36,971 nt of DNA. Source: a virus. Both the position numbers and the translations under genes were made by a program. This document shows positions 30,349 through 36,971 of this stretch, one piece after another. The first letter of the stretch is position 1. Every line of letters begins with the position of its first letter. Under the pieces are notes generated by a model. The model did not search any database, was not told the DNA's origin, and saw only the letters and a program-made list of their open reading frames with translations. The DNA is taken from the IMG/VR virus record IMGVR_UViG_3300022562_000917, positions 1-36,971 of that record. One strand, given 5' to 3'.

Positions 30349-32261
30349 TGCCAGAATCAAAATCTCCTAAAAAGCCAATTATCGATATGCCTTCCAAAAA
30401 ACAATTGGAAAAGGTTATTCGTCCATATTCTGAAGAAGAATTACAGCTTACTCCAGAGCAGGAAGAAAAGCTTAAGAAGCTGATGGAGTTTTTTGATTTT
30501 CACGGCATCAACTACGATAAGTTTCAACCAAAGTTTTATTCATTTATTACGGATAAGAAGGCTTATCCAAATTATGATCAATATCAATACTCACCCAGCA
30601 GACATGATATGAATAAATGGATGTATGCGGTAAAAGACATACATTATAAGCAGAAAGCAGGATTACCATATAAAGAGGCTATTAGGGGAGCTACCCACGG
30701 CTGGGCTAAGATGGAAATTTTTGACTTCCTAAACTGGCTAAAGTTCCACGAAGAAGGGGCACATATGAAATACAAGTTTGCACAAGTCTGGTATGAAAAT
30801 GGACAGCCAGGCTATTTCTTGCACATAAAGCCAGATGCTCCTCCGGCACCTGAACCAGCGTCAGATGCACAAGCCGTTAACGATGCACGTGAAGATGCTG
30901 AGCGTGAAGAAGAAAAGCGCAACATTATTGAAAAACAACGTCAAAAAATCATTGGTCGTTTAGATTCTGCTGAAAAGCTTCTACGTTCACCAGAGGGACA
31001 ACAGTTTGCTGGCAATGAACTTGAACAACTTATGGAAGCCATCTATACGCTTAAAAAGAAAGTGCAGCTTGTTAACAAGCTTAGTGTATCTACACGTTTG
31101 TATGAAGATATGATCATCCGTCAGAGCAATGTACTTAAACGTGACGGCTTTACTAAAGCTGCTGAAGTTTTATACTCTTTGGCACAAACTCCTGGACAGT
31201 CTGGTGAATCAGCTAGCGGCTCTCCAGATGGAGCTACTCCAACTGACACTCCTTCACCACCAGATCCATCTGGTGCGGGTCAAAGTGGAACCCCAAGTGG
31301 TTTGCCGGCCACTGCTCCTGGTACTCCAAGTGCACAAACACCAGTAGGTGGAGATCAAAATAAAGATCAGCCACCGCTTGCTGCTCCTGCCCCTGAGCCA
31401 CAACCAAAGGGAATTAATGAGTTCATTCAAAATATGAACCAAGGTAATAAGACTGACGTTACTAAGTCTGATGATGATTTAGAAGTCGAAGATTCTTTTG
31501 AGGTAGATGATCCAGAAGAAATGTTAATGGTAACTGAAGCTCAAGTTGCTCCGCCAGTTGCACCTGGACCGCCACCCGCAGCTTTGGAAGATGTTCCTAT
31601 GACGGATGCGCCACCACCAGAAAGAAATCCTCCAGCCTTTGTTCCTGATGCGGAGCCAAAAGAACCCAAAGCTCCAGCCGAAGAAGAACCATTAGAGGTT
31701 ACTGAGGATGATATCCCAGGAGACAAAGAAGCTCCAGCCACAGGCGAATCCAGTTTCGATGCGCAGATTGATAGTGCATTTAAGAATGTTACCATTAATG
31801 ATGTTGTAGAAAAATTAGAGAGCATTTCTAAATTCTATAAGACTAGAGAACATCCAAGACAACTTAGTGTAGTTGATATGATGTTAGATAGTCTTGGGCT
31901 TGCATCTATGTTCCCTTCCCTTTCAGAAGCTTTGAACAAATCTTTGGAAGCCAACAACTATATCTCTACTCGTGTAGATGATATTCTTGCTAAGCTGCGT
32001 GGAGCTATTGCTAGCCAAGAAAAGCCTACAGCGGCCGTACCAAATGAAAGACCAGAAGTAGCTGGAATCAAGAACAAACTACAAACTGATCAAGATAAAG
32101 AGGCCAAGAGAAAGCAAATGAGGAAGGAACAAGAGGCCGCCATGTTAGAAGGTGGAGGCAAAGAAACTCCAGAAGTTGAGTTAGGAGAACTAGGTGGCGG
32201 TGAAGCCCCAGCCGCTCCGGCCGCCCCACCTCCAGCAGCACCAAGACCACCAGTAGTCTAA
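30348..32261 (+). CDS. Large Pro/Ala-rich multi-domain protein (637 aa), probable virion protein
   Basis: Parts in order: a conserved-looking N-terminal region rich in Tyr, Phe and Trp (about 40-165; FFDFHGINYDKFQPKFYSF; HGWAKMEIFDFLNWLKFHEE), a charged coiled coil (about 180-270), a long low-complexity Pro/Ala/Gly/Ser/Thr linker (about 285-380), an acidic Pro-rich stretch (about 385-465), a helical domain (about 475-560) and a final Lys/Glu coil plus Ala/Pro tail. Such a chain of folded parts and linkers suits a structural or head-assembly protein. No family recognised. The start is coupled to the upstream gene by TAATG. Confidence 0.7.
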   Translation: MPESKSPKKPIIDMPSKKQLEKVIRPYSEEELQLTPEQEEKLKKLMEFFDFHGINYDKFQPKFYSFITDKKAYPNYDQYQYSPSRHDMNKWMYAVKDIHYKQKAGLPYKEAIRGATHGWAKMEIFDFLNWLKFHEEGAHMKYKFAQVWYENGQPGYFLHIKPDAPPAPEPASDAQAVNDAREDAEREEEKRNIIEKQRQKIIGRLDSAEKLLRSPEGQQFAGNELEQLMEAIYTLKKKVQLVNKLSVSTRLYEDMIIRQSNVLKRDGFTKAAEVLYSLAQTPGQSGESASGSPDGATPTDTPSPPDPSGAGQSGTPSGLPATAPGTPSAQTPVGGDQNKDQPPLAAPAPEPQPKGINEFIQNMNQGNKTDVTKSDDDLEVEDSFEVDDPEEMLMVTEAQVAPPVAPGPPPAALEDVPMTDAPPPERNPPAFVPDAEPKEPKAPAEEEPLEVTEDDIPGDKEAPATGESSFDAQIDSAFKNVTINDVVEKLESISKFYKTREHPRQLSVVDMMLDSLGLASMFPSLSEALNKSLEANNYISTRVDDILAKLRGAIASQEKPTAAVPNERPEVAGIKNKLQTDQDKEAKRKQMRKEQEAAMLEGGGKETPEVELGELGGGEAPAAPAAPPPAAPRPPVV

Positions 32262-32269
32262 GGAGGTAA

Positions 32270-33040
32270 ATGAAACTCCGTGAATTGCTGCAAGACATGA
32301 AGAGAGTACAAGAAGAAATAGGGTCCTCGGTTCCCTATATTTGCGGAGGTACGCCTAGAGATAAGTATATGGGCAAATTGGAAAACGTTGCCGACATAGA
32401 TATTACTACTGGCGATAAAACGGTTGACTATCTTTCTCAAGAATTTTATTTGGATCTTCGTAAGAAGTATAATGTTACTAGAAAAACAATGGATGATGGA
32501 CACAGTTCTATTTTCATTGGTAAATTGAAAATAGATTTTTCATCGAACTTTATTGTGCCCGGTGTTGATAACGCGCTTAAAAAGAAGGGTATTACCCCTA
32601 CTAACATGCATCGAGAGATGTTTAGTAGAGACTTTACTTGCAATTCTTTATTACTTACAACAGACTTACGCAAAATTTTAGATCCAACTGGACAAGGATT
32701 CAGCGATATTAAGAGTAAAGTAATTAGAACATGTTTAGCCCCGGAAATTACTTTAACTTCTAATAGAAATAGGGTTGTTAGGGCTATCTATTTGGCTAGC
32801 AAATTAGATTTTGATCTAGATCCAAAGATTATTGAGTTTGTTGGTAAAAATCCACAGACCGTCAAGATTTCTACTGAGAAATCGATGACAGAAAAATTAG
32901 ATGAGGCTTTTACCAGAGATGCTGATAAAGCGTCTCACCTTATTACTAAAATGCATTTGTGGAACTATATTCCAATTACTGAAAAGGTATATCCATATTA
33001 TATGAAACAGAATAAAGGAAAACCCAATGTCAGTAAATAA
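32270..33040 (+). CDS. CCA-adding enzyme/poly(A) polymerase-like nucleotidyltransferase
   Basis: Class II nucleotidyltransferase head and neck. Residues 23-45 read YICGGTPRDKYMG then NVADIDITTGD, the GG...RD...DxD motif with the catalytic Asp pair at 42 and 44. Further on, MFSRDFTCNSLLL and LDPTGQGFSDIKSKVIRTC match the RRDFTxNAL and DxxGGxxDLxxxxIR motifs, and RNRVVRAIYLASKLDFDL matches the LRxxRAIRFA motif. It is 256 aa, without the usual body and tail. It may repair phage or host tRNA 3' ends or polyadenylate RNA. It has a full SD (AAGGAGG) and sits unexpectedly in the late-type block. Confidence 0.85.
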   Translation: MKLRELLQDMKRVQEEIGSSVPYICGGTPRDKYMGKLENVADIDITTGDKTVDYLSQEFYLDLRKKYNVTRKTMDDGHSSIFIGKLKIDFSSNFIVPGVDNALKKKGITPTNMHREMFSRDFTCNSLLLTTDLRKILDPTGQGFSDIKSKVIRTCLAPEITLTSNRNRVVRAIYLASKLDFDLDPKIIEFVGKNPQTVKISTEKSMTEKLDEAFTRDADKASHLITKMHLWNYIPITEKVYPYYMKQNKGKPNVSK

Positions 33041-33851
33041 GAAAGCTTATTTCCAAGGTGGGGGCGGCGTAAATGAGCCAACGCCTGGCGAAAAGAAATA
33101 CAAATCCGATCCGGCCCTGCTTATTCAGCCACGATTCGAGGAGCCTCTTTATTACAACTACGATTTGTATACAATTCCCGGCATGGAGCACATAGGTCCC
33201 GGCACCGGCTATCATGGTCTTCAAAATTATGACAGCGTCCAGGAATTTCTAGAAGCAAGGCGCCAAAGAATGAAGGGTCGCTACGTAGCCGATGATTCAT
33301 GGATTCTAGATGATAATTCCAAAACAAAGAAAAATCCAAATATTAAGGCTCGTGCAACTCTTTTATCTAAACTGGTAAAAACTGCTATTGATTTTCCAAT
33401 AGATGACCAGGTAAATCACTATGATCAAATGATTTATCCAGAAGAAGCGCAATATCAAATTAGAAGAGAAAGAGGAGATAGATACTCATTTCCTTCAGAG
33501 GGTGATCCTTTAGGCCCAGAAAATTTGAATATTTCTATGACTACGCCACAAATTGCTGGAGAACATAGTTATTTACCAGAAGATGACTGGGCTGGCCGCT
33601 CTAATGAAGCTCTTAATTTCGGTAGAGATTATGATGAAGATGGAAAGCCGGCCAGAGGGTTAGATGATGATATTCTTGAAAAACTACTGAATAAGTATTT
33701 GTCGTCATCCGAAACCGATCTATTTGGTTTACCAGACGGAATTGATCCTAATTCCGACTTAGATGCGGAAGAAACCGAACAAAATGAGGAGCCTTACACT
33801 GGTACCTCTGATATCGGTACAGATATTTATGAAGATAAGTGGAATATCTAA
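33027..33851 (+). CDS. Unknown acidic protein (274 aa), probable virion protein
   Basis: Overlaps the nucleotidyltransferase gene by 14 nt in another frame, with AAGGA upstream of ATG 33027. The N-terminus is Gly/Pro/Tyr-rich (YFQGGGGVNEPTPGEKK; PLYYNYDLYTIPGM). The rest is acidic and polar, with a long Asp/Glu/Asn tail (DPNSDLDAEETEQNEEP). Extended, aromatic and disordered features suggest an assembly or structural role. No family recognised. A KTAIDFPIDD segment matches a K-x-A pattern found in several neighbours. Confidence 0.7.
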   Translation: MSVNKKAYFQGGGGVNEPTPGEKKYKSDPALLIQPRFEEPLYYNYDLYTIPGMEHIGPGTGYHGLQNYDSVQEFLEARRQRMKGRYVADDSWILDDNSKTKKNPNIKARATLLSKLVKTAIDFPIDDQVNHYDQMIYPEEAQYQIRRERGDRYSFPSEGDPLGPENLNISMTTPQIAGEHSYLPEDDWAGRSNEALNFGRDYDEDGKPARGLDDDILEKLLNKYLSSSETDLFGLPDGIDPNSDLDAEETEQNEEPYTGTSDIGTDIYEDKWNI

Positions 33852-33867
33852 AAACCAACGATTATCA

Positions 33868-33896
33868 TTGCATACAACCGCATATTATCATATAAA
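33868..33896 (+). promoter_or_regulatory. Candidate promoter (TTGCAT-N17-TATAAA)
   Basis: TTGCAT (33868-33873), 17-nt spacer, TATAAA (33891-33896) in a 68-nt gap, 23 nt before ATG 33920. The -35 half is weak. CATATAAAG also resembles the core of T4-type late promoters, and a similar ATATAAA box precedes the terminase gene. Confidence 0.4.
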
Positions 33897-33919
33897 GAAA
33901 GCATTCCTGAGGTACCTAA

Positions 33920-35002
33920 ATGACTTTACAATCTAATGCACAACAGCTATTTGTCATAGATCCCGTCTCCCCGGCTTCTCAGTTACCGACTCGTGATACG
34001 AATATGGTATCGGCTATTCAACCTCACCATCACCATGAAGGTAAGGAAGAGCTTATTAGCCTAAGTCCAATTGAGGTAACAGAGCCGGTTGACGTAGAGA
34101 TTGTTGTTGATGAACTTCCGGGCGCCCCTCCTGGCACAAAAGATCCGGAAATTGAAGTTCTTGATGACTCTATCCAAGTTAGCGAGGCTGATGACGACAA
34201 TGACGCTAAGAAAGGCAAAGGCGGCAAAGATAATAAGTGGAACTTATTAAAAGATGGCCCTAAGGGATTTGTTGCTTGCATTAAAGAAAGATTAGACTCT
34301 GTACCAAAGCACTCGGGATATGATTCTGCTGGCCTCGAAAGAGCCGTTTCATATATGGAAAAATTAGATAGCGAAATTTCTAAGGTTATGAGATCAGATT
34401 TAGATTCTGAGCTAGATGCAAATCAGGTTGAAAAAATTCGTGCTCAATTAGATGATGGACTTTCCCGTTTGCATGCTCGCCTTGATAAGGTTAAGGAATC
34501 TAAAAAGTCTTCTCGTAAAAAGAAGAAGACCGCTCAAGATTTATCCGCTCAAATCAATGACGTATTGAATAGATGGGAAGACTCAGATATTCAGGCTTAC
34601 GTCGAGGAAAACTCCGTTCCTGGTGAAGAGTGGGATGCTCAAAAAGCTATTCATCAGATTGCTAATGGTGGAGAAGAGCCAGGATTTGAAGGTCTAGTTA
34701 TTGTCAAAGAAGCACAAAAGATTACAGGCGTCAGAGGCGTATATGTAACCGTTCCTCTTTTGATTTCTAGAATTGCACGTGTTTGCATCAATGGAACAGT
34801 TTCTGCTGGACATGATATTGAAGACTTGTACAATCGTCAAGTTAAGAAGTATGCTTTAAATGAGCGTGAACAAGCTGAAGTAAGACAATTACTATGGGAT
34901 ATGGGCTATCCACTTCGTGAGGATCGTGGCTTCTTCCCAGATGATGATCTTGAAGTTTACGATACTGATAACATGGATTGGGCAGCTAACTACAAGGCTT
35001 AA
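33920..35002 (+). CDS. Unknown charged protein (360 aa) with poly-His and coiled coil
   Basis: A natural HHHH run lies near residue 36. Acidic and Pro-rich stretches follow (VEIVVDELPGAPPGTK), then a Gly/Lys/Asp segment (AKKGKGGKDNK), a helical coiled region (about 150-205) ending in RKKKK, and a more globular C-terminal domain (about 245-350; VYVTVPLLISRIARVCINGT; NEREQAEVRQLLWDMGYP). SD TGAGG lies before ATG 33920. Probably a head or assembly protein judging by position next to the terminase; no family recognised. Confidence 0.7.
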   Translation: MTLQSNAQQLFVIDPVSPASQLPTRDTNMVSAIQPHHHHEGKEELISLSPIEVTEPVDVEIVVDELPGAPPGTKDPEIEVLDDSIQVSEADDDNDAKKGKGGKDNKWNLLKDGPKGFVACIKERLDSVPKHSGYDSAGLERAVSYMEKLDSEISKVMRSDLDSELDANQVEKIRAQLDDGLSRLHARLDKVKESKKSSRKKKKTAQDLSAQINDVLNRWEDSDIQAYVEENSVPGEEWDAQKAIHQIANGGEEPGFEGLVIVKEAQKITGVRGVYVTVPLLISRIARVCINGTVSAGHDIEDLYNRQVKKYALNEREQAEVRQLLWDMGYPLREDRGFFPDDDLEVYDTDNMDWAANYKA

Positions 35003-35004
35003 TA

Positions 35005-35637
35005 ATGAGTAGACAACCAAGACACCAAACAGTGGTGAGTAGACAATCTGACGCATCTTATAGCGAAGATCATTGGCTGAAAGAGTTTGAAAACAAACTA
35101 CAGTCAACGGCTGTACAGCCACGTGGTCAAAGCCTATATGATCAGATTCATACCATTATGAATGGCAAATCTAAGTATCCATCTGTACAAGCTGCTGTTG
35201 ATGATATGATGCAGCGTAGTGGTTTAACTGCTTATCTGGATAACGTTAAAACTTCTGAAGAAGAAACTTCCGGAAAATCAAAGAAGGTTGCTCAACAACA
35301 ATTTGATGATAGCACTCCTGAAGTTATTAAGATGAAGCCGAGTATTTTGGGTACTCTTGAGAACATTATCAAAGAGACCAAGGGCAATATACCAGTGCCA
35401 GCCATTATTAGACGTTTGCGAGCCCTACATGCCGCCGATGTTTCTGATGAAAATGCTTGGGATGAAGATAAACTTATCCGTTTGGTCAGTAATTATAATC
35501 TAAGAGCTAAAACAGATAATCCTAGTAGCTATGATAACTTTTCTAACTTAGGAAAAGGAGATCATTCTACTGCCGATTCCGATATTGATCAGTCTAATAC
35601 TGATGCGTTTAACATCTTAATGCCTGCAAAAATTTAA
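35005..35637 (+). CDS. Unknown protein immediately upstream of terminase (210 aa)
   Basis: Polar N-terminus, then helices (SVQAAVDDMMQRSGLTAYLDN; ILGTLENIIKETKGN; PAIIRRLRALHAADV) and an Asp/Ser/Asn-rich tail. It begins 2 nt after the previous stop. Its place just before terL is where a terminase small subunit or head-completion protein is often found, but no clear HTH or family motif is seen, so that role is unproven. Confidence 0.7.
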   Translation: MSRQPRHQTVVSRQSDASYSEDHWLKEFENKLQSTAVQPRGQSLYDQIHTIMNGKSKYPSVQAAVDDMMQRSGLTAYLDNVKTSEEETSGKSKKVAQQQFDDSTPEVIKMKPSILGTLENIIKETKGNIPVPAIIRRLRALHAADVSDENAWDEDKLIRLVSNYNLRAKTDNPSSYDNFSNLGKGDHSTADSDIDQSNTDAFNILMPAKI

Positions 35638-35688
35638 CTCCTTTGCACTTACCCAAGCTATTTTGTGTCTTTTTTCGCTAATTTAGGC

Positions 35689-35704
35689 ATATTCTTCTGA
35701 ATAT
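35689..35704. repeat. Inverted repeat ATATTC-TTCT-GAATAT before terL
   Basis: Perfect 6-bp arms with a 4-nt centre lie 15 nt upstream of ATG 35719, in an 81-nt gap that also holds a T-rich stretch (35661-35675) and ATATAAA at 35711-35717. It may be a regulator site or small RNA hairpin affecting terminase expression. Confidence 0.4.
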
Positions 35705-35718
35705 CGCTGCATATAAAC

Positions 35719-36971
35719 ATGCAGAACGATAGTAATAAAGAAATTTTTAACAAACTAAAGTCTGATCTAATGAACTTTGACCCGGTTCATTTTACCGAGA
35801 CGTATTTAACATTAGATGGTAAGGATTTTACGCTCCACGGAAACGGGTACAAGCCGTTTGCCGATATTTACAGGTATATTGGAATCAAAGCTTTAGAACC
35901 AGATGCCAAACCAGTTATCATGGTTAAAGGGCGTCAGGTTGGAGCCACCACCATGGCTTCCGCTCTTGAAATGTATTTCATGGGTTCAGGATTATTTGGA
36001 GATGGTTTTAGACCACCAATTCGTGTAATTCACGCTTTTCCTCAGTTAGAACTAGCCGCAGCTTATTCGAAGACTAAGTTGAATCAAATGATTTCTCAGG
36101 CTAAGATTCCTGAAGGAACCAAAGAAGGTAAGGGAGGCTCTCGCCCAAAGTCTTTTATGCAGCAGTTGTTAGATACTACGACTGCCACTAATGACTCTTT
36201 GCACTTCAAGCAGTTCAATGGTGGGAACCATTTGTGGATTGAATCTACAGGTGTTGACGCTGACAGAATCATGGGCCGTACCGCTGATATCATTTTCTTT
36301 GACGAGGTACAGAAAACAACTTCCCAAGCAATGGGAAATGCGTTAAAGATTTTGACCACTGCCAAGTATGGTCGTCCATCTAAAGGCGTTCAGATATATT
36401 TCGGAACTCCGAGAAGAAAAGGATCTGACTTCCATAAGATGTGGCAAGCATCTTCTCAACAGTATTACTATTTAGGATGTGAAAGCTGTAAAGAGTATTT
36501 CCCATTATATACTCCTGGAAGTGATGATTGGGAAAAAGTTTGGATCTATGGTAAAGTTGTTAAGTGCTCCAAATGCGGACATGAACAAGATAAATTAGAA
36601 GCTCAAGAACGAGGCAAATGGGTAGCACTTAAAGATCCAAATGATCCAGATTGTGAGATGATTGGATTCCATATTAACCAGCTATACATGCCGATGTTTA
36701 CTAGAGAAGACATCGAAAAAGAAAAGCCTGGTAAGCACCCAATCAATACAGAGCGCGTTTTTCAAAACGAAGTTCTTGGAGAGTTTTATCAAGGCGATGC
36801 TAGTCCTATGTCTCCAGATGAAGTTCGTCAGCTTTGCGCAGATTTTGAAAGAAAGTTTAGCCCTAGAATTCTTCCGGCTAGAGGACCGGCCCTTAATCAA
36901 CAACTAGTAGTACTTGGAATTGACTATGGTGCTCGTTCCGATTTAGAACAATTAGCAGATCCAGAAAGAGT
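35719..36971 (+). CDS. terL: Terminase large subunit (partial, 3' end beyond window)
   Basis: DNA-packaging motor. 417 codons are open to the right edge. The ATPase has Walker A VKGRQVGATT (about residue 80) and Walker B DIIFFDEVQ with its catalytic Glu (about 195). A zinc ribbon, CESC then CSKCGH (about 254-280), is inserted between ATPase and nuclease, a feature of GpA-like terminases rather than T4 gp17. The nuclease domain begins at VVLGIDYGARS, with the first RNase H-like Asp, near the end of the window. The start codon ATG 35719 has no clear SD; an ATATAAA box lies directly before it. Confidence 0.93.
   Translation, partial: MQNDSNKEIFNKLKSDLMNFDPVHFTETYLTLDGKDFTLHGNGYKPFADIYRYIGIKALEPDAKPVIMVKGRQVGATTMASALEMYFMGSGLFGDGFRPPIRVIHAFPQLELAAAYSKTKLNQMISQAKIPEGTKEGKGGSRPKSFMQQLLDTTTATNDSLHFKQFNGGNHLWIESTGVDADRIMGRTADIIFFDEVQKTTSQAMGNALKILTTAKYGRPSKGVQIYFGTPRRKGSDFHKMWQASSQQYYYLGCESCKEYFPLYTPGSDDWEKVWIYGKVVKCSKCGHEQDKLEAQERGKWVALKDPNDPDCEMIGFHINQLYMPMFTREDIEKEKPGKHPINTERVFQNEVLGEFYQGDASPMSPDEVRQLCADFERKFSPRILPARGPALNQQLVVLGIDYGARSDLEQLADPER

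Noticed and set aside
31541-31825. Gly/Ala/Ser-rich minus-strand open frame
   Set aside because: It is the complement of Pro/Ala-rich coding sequence in the 637-aa gene, which yields such shadows.
36662-36907. 81-codon + frame inside terL
   Set aside because: Out of frame with the strong terminase reading frame, no SD.

Overview
This window is a dense, AT-rich, almost wholly coding segment of a large tailed-phage genome (Caudoviricetes, probably jumbo or huge class) or a prophage-like equivalent. About fifty genes lie head to tail on the + strand, many overlapping by 1-14 nt, with Shine-Dalgarno (SD) sequences often embedded in the 3' end of the preceding gene. A large terminase, T4-like recombination genes (gp46/gp47, UvsX, gp32-like SSB) and a phage-type dNMP kinase make the viral assignment firm. 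The host cannot be read from the sequence. The only credible minus-strand gene is a 50-codon ORF at 61-213 with a strong SD.

Layout. (1) 1-2870: small accessory genes, including a Cys-knuckle microprotein, a peptide deformylase with a SEC-C zinc tail, zinc-ribbon proteins and a thioredoxin fold without its CxxC. (2) 2761-9645: nucleic-acid metabolism, with a CHC2 primase zinc domain, SbcD/gp47 nuclease, SbcC/gp46 ATPase, dNMP kinase, a virion-like protein with a chitobiase-type domain, and a RecB/Cas4-like nuclease with a probable Fe-S cluster. (3) 9655-12176: a trigger-factor homologue, two unknowns, and a stand-alone FtsH-type (M41) metalloprotease domain. (4) 12297-15812: a bacterial-type DnaE replicase with a degenerate PHP motif. 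(5) 15906-22568: a MerR-like HTH/AT-hook protein, several unknowns, a possible UvsY-position gene, UvsX/RecA and SSB, ending at a strong terminator. (6) 22650-25753: RuvC-like resolvase, DnaJ, a double zinc-ribbon protein, a TOPRIM primase domain and a sigma region-4-like protein, ending at a second strong terminator. (7) 25909-36971: probable late/virion genes (mostly unrecognised, one with a duplicated domain, one Pro/Ala-rich), a CCA-adding-enzyme-like nucleotidyltransferase, and the large terminase running off the right edge.

How they work together. Replication appears to combine a cellular-type replicase (DnaE) and a DnaG-like primase split over two genes about 21 kb apart with T4-style recombination-dependent replication (gp46/47, UvsX, SSB, RuvC). 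A second theme is protein maturation: deformylase, trigger factor, DnaJ and an M41-type protease are all phage-encoded, so the phage seems to carry much of a nascent-chain processing and folding kit.

Regulation. A GATATATA-type motif recurs in five intergenic gaps, twice just downstream of the terminators, and is a candidate phage promoter element. In the late region TATAAT/TATAAA boxes with plausible spacing are seen instead. No tRNA, rRNA, CRISPR array or insertion sequence was recognised. No gene-free stretch exceeds about 190 bases. All functional calls rest on reading motifs by eye, with no database search.
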